A stretch of 64,000 bases of DNA from Diphasiastrum complanatum (taxonomy: Eukaryota > Streptophyta > Lycopodiopsida > Lycopodiales > Lycopodiaceae): positions 12,762,654 through 12,826,653 of the forward strand of contig CM055105.1 of assembly GCA_029204225.1 (NCBI GenBank), in the 5' to 3' direction. Below are positions 46,801 to 58,800 of this stretch, in pieces (position 1 is the first letter of the stretch; each line of letters begins with the position of its first letter). The notes under the pieces are model-generated. The model ran no database searches. It saw only the letters and a list, made by a program, of their open reading frames with translations, and had not been told where the DNA came from. The position numbers and the translations under genes are program-made.

Positions 46801-49800
46801 TCAGCTTGCTAAAAAATAAAATGGAATTAGACATCAACTCATAGACTCGTATACTCCACAACATAATGGAGCAGCAGAGCAGAAGAACCGCACTCTTGTG
46901 GAGTGCGCTCGAAGAATGCTAAAGGCACGTGGCATGAGTACTTTTCTATGGAGAGAAGTAGTTCAAAGGGCAAAATAGCTACAAAATCGGTCTTCAACCA
47001 AGGCTTTAGAATGTATGACTCCTAAAGAGGCTTATAGTGGACATAAACAGAGTGTTGCACATTCAAGAGTCTTTGGTTATACTGCTTATCTGCATATTCC
47101 AGATGAAGCATGCAGGAAACTTGATCCAAAGCCTCTTAAATGCATTCTTTAACTTCTAGAGCATACAAGCTGTGTGAACCCAAGAAAAGAAAATTTATTA
47201 CAAGTTGTGACGTCATTATTTACGAAAGAAAAGTTACAAATTTGCCTCAAGGAGGTCAATTAAATGAACATCTAGTCCTACACGATCAAGAAGAGGATGC
47301 AAGTAGTGAATTTATTCATCCTATTGATGCTGAATATCAAGCTACTGATGATGAGGGGTAAAGTTCCTAGAAATCATTTAGATAATGTTTCTTCTTCTAC
47401 AAATCTTACTCATGCTAAAAAGCTTCCAAAGTGATATTTAAAAACTATTGAAGTAGTAGATCTTTAAAGCAGGTTGAAAGAAGTGAACAAGGTTCACCTA
47501 GGGTGTTAAGGCAATGACAACCAAAGAAGTCTGTCAACTTTGCATTTATGACTATTGTTCTAAATAGCTACATAGTACGAACCTCTACCTATGAAGAAGC
47601 ATCCAAGCATGATCCTTGGAAAAAGGCTAATATGAATCTATTTAGAAGATTGACACTTGACATCTTCTTCCTCCAGGTAGAAAGCCTATTGGAACTTAGT
47701 AGATTCATAAGTTGAAGAATAAATCCAAGGGTTCAGTCAACAAGCATAAAGCACATGTCATAGCAAAAGGTAGTGAAGATGTTGATTATGAAGAAACCCT
47801 TTCTCTTGTTGTTCGGATAAACACCATATGTTGCAAATTGGCTATAGCATCTCGCTTTGATTGGTATATTGATCAAATGGATGTTAAAAGTCCATTCTTA
47901 CGTGATATTCTTGAAGAAAAAGTTTACATTTCACAACCTGAAGACTTTGTAAAGGAAAAGAAAATCTTGCTTGTAAACCCAAGAAAGCATTGTATGGTTT
48001 AAAACAATCTCCCAGAGCATGGTAGCTCTGGAATGGAGAGCTAATATCTGGGTGGATAGTCAACTAGCAACCATGATAGAGTTTGGAACCTTGCATGATA
48101 GATCATAGAGGCAACACACGAGAACAGGAGCACTACAACCAGGGTAAGAGTTGGATCTTAGCTTTGGAGTATTGTAGGGATTTCCAATGAAATTTTGCCT
48201 ATTGTGTGACGATAAATTGTAAAATTGCTGCCTTGTGCCAATCAACATGTAAACCTATCTGCATGTAAGCAATCAATTTTCTTGAAGATTGAGTTGCTAC
48301 TTCATGAAAATGTTTGAATGTCCAAGTTGGATAAAGATCGGATTTTGAACTAGAGCTCTAGTTCACACCAACCTCTAAATTTGCCCCATATTTTCGATGA
48401 TTCTCAACAGTATCCCTTCCACCTGAAAATGCGTACTTCATGATCTGAAAAACCAACAAGATTTCAAACATGCCATTCAGATGACAAATAGCATCTCATT
48501 GCCAAGTCTAAAGGAGAATAACACCACATCGGTTTAGAAAGTATTTATACGTACTTTACGTTTACCATGCAACCAAACATAATTGGGAAGAAAGCTATTT
48601 AGCACAATACAATTTTTAGAAGTCCTTATTAGCAAATAAGATGAAACTCATAACGGCCCAAAGTCTAAAATTGCAAATGCTCAATCATGAAGAATGAAAA
48701 TAAGAGCAATCAAAGCATTGGCAAGCCTTAACCAGCACTCTTATTTTCTTGTATTATCTGTTTGTGGGTATTCTATGAAAAACAAGACGTGTCAATAACA
48801 ATGTTCAAATGCCTAAAATAGAAAATACCTTATGTGCCAATTGTTGTGATTGTTGTGTGGTCTCATAAATAAAGCTCTTTAATTCATAAAAGGTTATTCT
48901 CCACTATTTTTGTAGAGCAAAATAATTCCAACCGTGGCAATAAAATTGCACAAGTACTTTCACAAACATAGTAGTCTTTTGGTTTTATGGTTAAGGATAT
49001 CACTTTTCGCAAGAGTGAAAATACACATTTTGGGTTATTTTACTCTTCTCCTCTCAATGCAACCATTTTGTAACCTACATATTTTCATTCCTTCCTCCCA
49101 TAATCTTTTGATCTGTCCTAAGGTGCTAAGAAAGCCACCTTAAAGAGAAATCAATGTGAACTAGTTTCCCAAATCCATCAACTTACGAAGTTATAAATAG
49201 TCTTACAACAATTGGCTATTGGCACCAAGCCAATGGCCACTAAAGGCAAATGGCTGATGCAACCTTATACTTTGCGAGTATAAGGTTTTAGGAGAGTGCA
49301 AATGGAGATATGTGCCTTCAAATAGTTGCATCAAACTAATGATCCTGGCATAGATTAGATTGTAGTTCATACTCAAAGTATGCTAGTTAGGGTTAGGGTT
49401 TCTACCAAAGAGAACCTCATTACTTGATGGAAAAAAAATAAAAAATTAAAATGTACATATTTAACACAGGATCCGTTGGCTTGTTAGGATCGACTATGTG
49501 TAAAATCGGAGTTGTAGATACAGAGTGTTTCAAAGTCTCAAGACTTTGCTCTTCAGTCCAAGGAACCGGAGGATTGAACTTATTGTGTCGGGTAGTCCTT
49601 TTCGCCCCTTTGAGGACAGTTGTCAAGGGTAATGCAATAACTGCATGATCTTGATGAATCGGTGAAAGAAACCAGTGAATCCCATAAAGATTTGACTTCT
49701 CTGATGGTAAGGAGCACTCGCAAATATTACAAACTTTATTAGGGTCAATTTCCCACCCACGGTCCGAAATAATGTGACCGAGATAAACTAGTCTTGTCTA

Positions 49801-52800
49801 AAAAAATTCACGCTTGGATTCCTCTTCTCCTGTCTTAGTAACCTCAAGACAGTCTTGAGATGTTCTTCATGCTCCTTGTTCTACTATAGATGAGAATATC
49901 ATCCAAGTAAACTATTATGAACTTTCCCAGATATGAACAAAGAAGATCGTTCATCATCTGCTGGAAGGTTGCAAGGGCATTCGTCAATCCAAACGAGAAG
50001 ACTAGAAACTCATAATGGTCGCACCTTGTCCTAAATCCGGTTTTTCCTCACTCTTAATTCGAATCTGATGATACCCTGATCTCAAATCGATTTTGGTGAA
50101 GTACTTAGCACCACGTAACCGATCAATCCGTTCATCATTCGGGGTAAGGGGTACCTATTTTTAATACTTTGTTTGTTAAATTTCTTGTAGTCCAGACAAA
50201 AATGAGTTCCTCTTTTGCAATAACTTAGAGGAACCATCATCGAATGAAACTGTCACGAGTTGGCCACCTACGGTCATTCATCCGAATAAGATCGTGGGGG
50301 CCAAAAACTGCTATATTAAACCAACAATGCTCACAATTAGTATTATCAGTAAAGGATACATCAATGCTAGAAATATTAGAGTTACCTAGCATCTTGAAAG
50401 ATGCCCCTTTAACATTCTTCCTTTTCTTCAGGCATTCCTTTGCCACATGCCCTTTCTCCATACAGTTGAAGCAAAAATTGTCGCTTTTGGACTTTGCGAA
50501 GGTCTCTTGGTCCATAGTGGATCGTTTCTTTGTTCCACTTGGCAACAAGCTCAAACTTGGCTACTATATGAGTGTCATCGTTTATTTTGGCGTAGCAAAC
50601 TACATCCTCGAGAGTAAGAGGCTGGTTCCTTCTTACCTCAAACTGAAAATCCTTGGGCGAACCCAAGATAAAATGCAATTTAACCAAAGTAGGCTCTATT
50701 TTAGTTGCAAAACGAGAATATACCTCTTGGAACTCTTGCAAATATTGATCGAGGGACTGGTTCCCATACGAATTGTCGCATACTGACGATGGAACTCAAA
50801 GTCGTCCAGGATGGGTGAGAAGGCCACCTTAAAGGCCTTGCAAAAATCTTCCCATGTCTTGGGGACTTTGAGCTTCCCACGGAGATCCTGCCACCATGTA
50901 AAAGCTTTACCTCACAAATACATGACAGCCATGCTGATCTTGTTGTCGTTCGTTGAATCGTGCATGGAAAAGTGTGAAGTCCATCGATCCAACCATAGCA
51001 ACACAACATCCAGGGACCTATCTTTCTTGTATCCTGAAAAAAGATCAAGTGTGAAGAGAGGCTGGTGCAAAGCTTGCTTGGTTTGAGCCATCTTCCTTAA
51101 CTCTTTGCTCCCTGTTATGCCTTGCCTGCATATCAAGAATTTGTTGTTGTAGATTGTTGATTGCTAGCCTAAGGGACTCAGCATCTTCGGCAGCAGTAGT
51201 ACTAGTACCTTCAGCCTGCTTTGGCACATTAGGATCCATTGCTAGAGTAGGACAAAAGAGACTTTATTCACAAAAAGAGGCTTCCAACTTCAAGCCAACA
51301 ACTATTGAGAGTATCCACAAACAATAAGGCTCCTTTTTAAGAGTTTTTTCAAACTTCAAAACACCTTTGGGGTATTGCCCATGGCTGCCACAAGTAGAAA
51401 CACTAGATATGTGTGTACCTCATCAAAGGAGACAGACATGGCTGCTTCGTCCAAAATACTGGGCAATGACACGTGCACTAGGCCACACATGTTGATGGTG
51501 CTCATCTCTCTGCTAAGCTTGTCTGATCTCATCAATGAGCTCATTTTTAACAAGTGTGATACATTTGATAAATTATACAAGATAAAGCATCCGCAACCAC
51601 ATTCTCTTTGCCCTTTTTGTACGAAATTTTCAAATGAAACTCCTGCATGAGCTTGGTCCGCCTAGCCTAGCCTCTCAACTCAAACTAATTACAAAAAAAA
51701 CTAAGAGTATGATGGTTAGTATATACATAAAATTGAGCACCATATAAACAGTGTCAGCACACCTTGAGTGAATGTATAATTGCATACAATTCGTTCTCAT
51801 GTGTCGGTACCTCTGCTGAGCAGAAGTTAGCTTTTTACTCTCAAAAGCTATTGGCCTTTGCTCTTGGCTGAGGACTGCACCTATTGTGATGTCACTTGTA
51901 TCTGTAGGAAATCAAAGTGCCAAGATCCTTCTAACATTCAATCTCCATATACAAGAAGAAGAAAAAGAGGAAGAAGAAGAAGAGGGAGAGGGTTAGGCAC
52001 CCTCAAGGAGAGAGAAAGTAGTAGCAATGCTTGAAAGGGAATGAATTACAAATGAACAAAGAGTACACATAAATAGGCCTTCCAAGGGCCTAGACTCTTC
52101 CAAACTCTAAGTTCTAGAACCTTCCAAGACCCACTACTAATTATAGGGCACCCCCAAAAGTCAACTACTGGACCAAAATTGGGTCCAACTCAACTAAAAC
52201 TGACTTAACATGGTCTAAATAATAAACCTAACCCATGGTTACACAAGTCTCGACCTTTTGGGTCAAAGTAACATATGAGAAACTATCATTATCATTTATT
52301 ACTTCTAACATCCTCCTTAAATGATAATGTAAAAAACATAACATGACATGAAGTATGAAAAATTGCAACAAAAATGCAAAGTGTTGCATGCTGCCCAAAA
52401 CTCCACGTAGCCGAAAAAGAAAAGATGTAGCTTGTTGTCCAAGCTTAATGCCGCCAAAAAAAAACTTCAGCTTGAAGTAGTCGAAGTAGCCGAAATCTCA
52501 GCCCCAATCATGCTCGATGTAGAAGAGATGTAGAATACGAAGTGCGGTAGCATCAAGTCGAAAAGTGAAGACAAGCATGCTCCATCCAAAGTAGGTAACC
52601 AAAAAACCAGCCACACGCCGAAATATGGATTTGCAATCCATCAATGGTTCCCACATGATTCCATAAGTCTTCTTACCACAAGAAACATAAAGAAGAGTAT
52701 GATACTCTTTTACCATCACATCCTCCCGAATCTTACTATCAATGATCTGCTCACCAACACTAGGTAAGACAACACCGTCATCATAAGAAGTAAGCATCAA

Positions 52801-55800
52801 AACATGAAAATCAGCATAAGGTACTGATTTTGGTGAGGCATGTGTGTTTCCTCCAAGGTAAAAAGATGCTTTGCTATCCCGCAAAGACTCAGACAACCAA
52901 CAAGAGGCTGTAGCAGGCTGTCCAACAGCCACAAAATCACCAACACTTTGCTGTCCAAAGTGTTCCAAATGTGGACCTTGCTGTCCAAAAACCTTCCGCA
53001 GGCCGTTCCCGATGCATAATAGGATGCTCACGATGTAACATAGGCTGAAAATGATCAATAAACTATGGCTAAATCTGGTGTCCACCATCTTCAAGAAAAA
53101 AACCAACAGCTTGCCACTTTGAACACCCAAATAATCTAGCAACACGCCACTTTGAACCAATGTACTAATTGACATAATTTTTTCCCCTCCTCCATTAGTA
53201 CAAAATGGCTTCAAAGAATGCTTGATTTCAGCCTTTTCTTGAGAAGCTTGCTCATAAAGTTCTTCACTAATGCATCCATCATTTGCAACAAATGGCTCAA
53301 GAGAAGAACATGCTTTACCATACCAACATTCCGATGCAAACTTGTACTTGTAGAAAGACAATGATCAAACTTTGCATGACTTTGCCCTTCTACCTTCAAA
53401 GAGGATGAACTAGAGAGGAGAAAGCATCATGATGAATCCTTTATTCGGTACATCTTTAAAAGTGTTTCCCAAGCACTTTTAGAGGTCTTACAAAATCTCA
53501 AATGATATAAGATAGATCTTGTTACCAATAAAATCTTGATCATCACGTCGATGCAGTATCTCAGCTTGCAACTCCATGAAGAATAGTTGGTGCCATCCAA
53601 CATATCTTCACCTAAACAAGTACGAATTGCTCCCAAATCTCTTGCCATAAGAACCAGCCAAGAAGATAAACTTTTTCAAACCCTAAATGTGCCCTAAAAG
53701 ACAAAAAAACCAGCAAGTATCAAATCTGACAAATCAGCACCGGAATGTGTCGAAACCACACATTAGATGGATGTAGGAACTCACCCTCCTACAAGCCTTG
53801 TGTGCTGAAAATTTCAGCCTGAAATTGCATTACAAACTCAAAAACCAGCAAGCAAAGAATCAGGTTAGCCTCCAACAAAGCTTTTTTTGGAACCCTTCTT
53901 TCTTGCCAGAAAGTGTGAACAATATACACACGGATAGGGCTGTTGCAACACCCTACAAATGGTAATATACAATCCAATTTTCAGCCTCGGAATGTGATCG
54001 GATCATCACAAAAAAATTAGCGCCTTCTTCCACACCTGGAAACAAGCAAAAAGAAGCGGATCTTCACTTTGTAAAATCAGCAAGGGTGCTGATTTTTCAG
54101 CCAAATCAGAAGAATAGAAATTGCTTGTAGATGGGCGCCCTCTTGCAAAGGAGCAAATCTGAAAAATAGGGTAGCAGCAGACCAACGGAAGTAGGATAAA
54201 CCTACACGGATGTGGGCGACCTAAAAGAAGCCCCGAAGAAGATAATTAATGGCGCCTTCCTGCAACCTGAAAAATCAGCAAACAACAACCTGATTTTTGG
54301 GCGCCCAAAATCCTGTTATCTTCTTTGATGTGTGGCGCCCTCCTGCAAAACGGAAGAGTCAAAAAACGGATCTTCACTCCAAAAAATCAGCAAAGGTGCT
54401 GAATTTTTGTGATCCCTGAGTGAAGACGATCTCTTTTGGTAGGGCGCCCTAAATCAAGCATAGAAGATCCATGGCTCTGATATCATCTAGGAAATCAAAG
54501 TGCCAAGATCCTTCCAACATTCAATCTCCATATACAAGAAGAAGAAAAAGAGGAGAAGAAGAAGAGGGAGAGGGTTAGGCGCCCTCAAGGAGAGAGAAAG
54601 TAGTAGCAATGCTTGAAAGGGAATGAATTACAAATGAACAAAGAGTACATATAAATAGGCCTTCCAAGGGCCTAGACTCTTCCAAACTCTAAGTTCTAGA
54701 ACCTTCCAAGACCCACTACTAATTATAGGGCACCCCCAAAAGTCAAGATAGGGTCCCTTAACATAATTAGACTTTACTTGGACCCACGAATTACTACTGG
54801 ACCAAAATTGGGTCCAACTCAACTAAAACTGACTTAACATGGTCTAAATAATAAACCTAACCCATGGTTACACAAGTCTCGACCTTTTGGGTCAAAGTAA
54901 CCTGTGAGAAACTATCATTATCATTTATTACTTCTAACAGTATCGGTCTCTAAACGAAATGGCTTTTGGAGATTGACAATTTTGAGCACATGTGGAATGG
55001 CCACTACATCCATCAGTGCCTGAAAAGTCTCCTTAACCCTTATAACCAAAATGTTATTGCTGCATACTATCAATGCAACAGCTATCAGATTGTAGTTCTC
55101 GATGAATCTACGATAAAAGACGCAAAACCCCAAGAAAGAGCATAATTGACAAACATTGAGTTGGCCTTACCTTAGCTGGATCTACAACTATTCCCACTGC
55201 CATCACTATGTGATCAAGGTAGACTACATGAATCATACACAACTCCGTTTTTCTTTCATTAACATGCAAAATATTACCTTGCAATGCCCTAAAGATCGTT
55301 CCTAGATGCTCTTTACGGTCGACTTACTTTAGACTAGAATGTCATCGATAAAATTAAGGACAAACCTACCCATAAAGTCTCTAAGTATGTCATTCATGAG
55401 CATCATGAACGTCATTGCTTGGGGCATTAGTTAGACCAAAAGGCATGACCAAGAACTCATCATGTCCAAAGCGCGTACAAAATGCCGTCTTTGGTACATT
55501 GGGCTGCCTAATATAGATCTAATGGTGACCACTCTTGAGATCTATCTTGTTGAACACATTTGCACCATGCAATGTGTCCAACAAATCATCTATTTGTGGC
55601 ATATGAGACCATGTTTCATCATGATCTTATTCAAGCCACGGTAATCTACACACATCCTAAAAGATCAATCTTTCTTCTTCACCAACCAAATTGGCGAAGC
55701 CAAGGGTGAATAACTAGGTTTCATGTAGCCTAAGATACTCATCAAGTATCTTCCTCACCTCTTCCTCTGGAGTCCTCCTTAAGGCTCATCCTATATAGGG

Positions 55801-58800
55801 AGGTTGACAAACAAGTCCTGCCCCTAGAACTAGCTCAATCATGTGTTCCACATTTCTACTACAGGGCAACTCGGCTGAGTTTTCTTGGACAAGCACTAGC
55901 TTAAACGTCTACCTAATAGACTCATCTAAAGTTTTAAGCTCAATCGGATCCAAAGCATATGTGCATGCTATCTCTGAAGATTGCCATGCAGAATTATTCT
56001 CTTGCCTATCAAATTTTTCTGATGTAGATTGCAACACAATACTAAGTACTTGCCTATCTACCTTTTCAGAACTTACAACATGTGATTCATCCACTTAGCA
56101 TTCACATACAAATACTAGAAACTTGTTTCTTTATTAAAGTGAAAATGAAAGGGCCAGCAGCCAACTTCCTCTTGCCTATCAACTTATGGGACAAACCCCC
56201 ATACTTGAACTTATATACATGATTTACAAAATCTATAATTTGCTGCCTAACCGCATGCCGACGCTTACCAAGCCCTACATCAAAACGTTCCAGCCTAGTA
56301 ATCTCAAAATCTAAAGATTCCGTAAACGTCTGTATAGTGACTAGGAGTTGCACGACTATGCGATCCCGTATTTTTGTACCCTTCCCATTCGGCATTCTAA
56401 CTGTATATCGATAAGCTGGAGGTATGGTGGGAAGTTTAAGCTTCTTCACCAACACGAAATTTATGACATTATGCGATGAACTAAGTGTCAAAGAGGATCG
56501 CCACCTCACGACCTGCCAGCTATCCTCACATCCCGATTAATTCTGTGTAATCAAAAAGATAATATTTTTGAGCCTTAACAGAAAGATAACAAACAGGCGC
56601 TATAGAACTAATTTTCTCAAATAAAATTACCATGAGTTTAGGGCAAACCTTCTCCTCGTTGCAAAGAGGCAATCCTAGGTATTGTGTCAACCTCGTACGG
56701 TTGCATAACATTTAGCTTCTGCTTCTTCCATCGTGGATATTCTTTGTAGAGGTGCCTACCCAAACAATGCATAACCCCTCAGCTTTAGCTTTTTCTTTCT
56801 CTTGCAACGTAAGACGCGATTGGTCAAATGCCCCCGCCTAGAGTGTGAGGAAGCTTTTCGCTTCTAACATGTATGAACTTGTACGGTCGCCGGCTACTTG
56901 CCACTTGCTAGGCTTGCCTTATTCTTTGTCTGGCTCTACATATCTAGAGCCCTTGTAATCTCTGTTAGAACCTTACACTTAGACTTGCACTCATAAATAA
57001 GCGCCTTGGCTATGGCATGTTCCAATGTCTTGCAAGACTCATTGAATATTGCAAGACGCAATTCCTCCCTCAATCCAAAGATAAATTTATGGATTTTCAG
57101 CCATGTATTTATTTCTTCATGTATTTTAATCAATATCTCATGATGTTGATCAGCATAAACTTGTACAAAATTGTTTCTTCGTCTAGGATGTTGGAGAGAG
57201 GTGTGTAAAAGATAGGTCGAAAAGAATCGAATAAAAAAAATTCGAACGACAAGAAAGAAAACTCATCGTGCGCAGCGGAATAAACTATCTTCCTCTTTCT
57301 CTATGCATGACTACGCCTATCAATTTCGAGCAAAACAATAGTGAAGGAAATCACGTTCGATCTTATAGTAACTAGCTTTGAAATCATTAGTACTACAATG
57401 ATTACGTAGCCAAACATTTAAGCATTGAATTACCAGACAAATAATCAGTCGTGAAGAACTACATAGACGCATACATTCTGAGACTAAGTTGAACGCAATA
57501 AGAAGATAGTATTGATTCAGTATGAAAGCGAAACAGATGTAAATGAGTACAACAAGTTGCGGATCAAAGCCGCATACTCTAAGCTATCTTTGAGCGACTA
57601 AAAATAAGTCTGAATTAAGCGCAATGCTGAGAAGCAGTAAGCGCAATAGCAATCTCTAATCAACTCTAAAGAAGTGAGCTAGATTGCTCAAGAGTGTTCA
57701 AGCTTGAAAGCTTGAGAGAGAAACGCTAACTATTCAATACTTGATCTAAGATCATTAATTGTGCTCTAAGATGATAATGTAGAAATATGAACAGCTATTT
57801 ATACTTAAGCAAATGCGGCAACGTCCACTAGTAGGACAGCTAATTAGGTCGCAATCATAATGGATAGTGAGCTGGCATCCATCCAAAGTGAGCTGGCATC
57901 CATCGGAAATTCTGTAGCTTCAATTTAAGGCGAACAATAAACTGTCTTTCACTCGACAAGATATTTGTCGGGACCATGCCCGAACGTCGATGTGTCGGAT
58001 GATGTCCAATAAATCGGATCCACCTGTGAGCGATTCCCGAGTACTTATGCAGACTGCATAAAAACACGAAGAAAACTGCAGGTCTCGATAAAAATTGGAT
58101 GAAGATTAAAATGTCGATTAGTCGATTAGTAGGAGAATTATCCAATACTCCCCCTTAATTTGAATCCATGAATGCCTTGACCTTTAAACTTAGTTCTGCA
58201 CAAAACTTCCTATGTGCATCCAAGCTTAATGCTTTGGTAAAAATATTTGTTGTCATATCTTGCGTTCGACAGTACTGTAATCTGACCTCTTTGTCGAGAA
58301 CTTTGCTTCTGACATAGTGATACTTCAGTTCAATGTGCTTACTCCTAGAATTTCATTCTAGGGTTGGCTGACAAGGCAATGGCACTTTGATTATCACAAA
58401 ATAATAATGTCATAGCATATTGATTCAGACTGATGTCTGAAAGTAAGTTTCTCAACCAAATTGCTTCCTTTGTAGCTTGTGAGGCTGAGATATACTCTGA
58501 TTCTATAGAAGATAGAGCTATCGAAGATTGCTTGCGACTGTTCCGGAAAATGGGACCATTGTTGAGGAAGAATGTAAACCCAGAAATAGATTTACGAGTG
58601 TCTACATCTCCTGCCCAACTTGCATCTGTGAAACCAATGAGTAAATTGAGTTTGTCGTTCTCAATGCAAAAGTCAATAGTAGCTCGAAGATATCTCATGA
58701 CTCTGATAAGAGCCTTCCAATGTGTCATACCAAGGTTAGTCATAAAAACTGACATTCGAATCTGAAGAGCTTGGTATGTAGCCATGATCAATAAGGAAAG

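Larger units (their letters stand above)
51898..54944 (-). mobile_element. Element H: non-autonomous LTR element inside G2 RNase H
   Basis: LTRs 51903-52310 (3') and 54486-54939 (5') with gtatc duplications at 51898-51902 and 54940-54944. Primer site on the minus strand at 54485-54474 (TGATATCAGAGC, one change from the tRNA-Met complement). Polypurine tract (minus strand aaggagga) just inside the left LTR. The 2.2-kb interior holds a short gag-like frame and an unknown 287-codon frame; no protease, integrase or RT. The LTRs differ at about 7 positions plus a 46-bp block present only in the 5' LTR. Confidence 0.88.
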
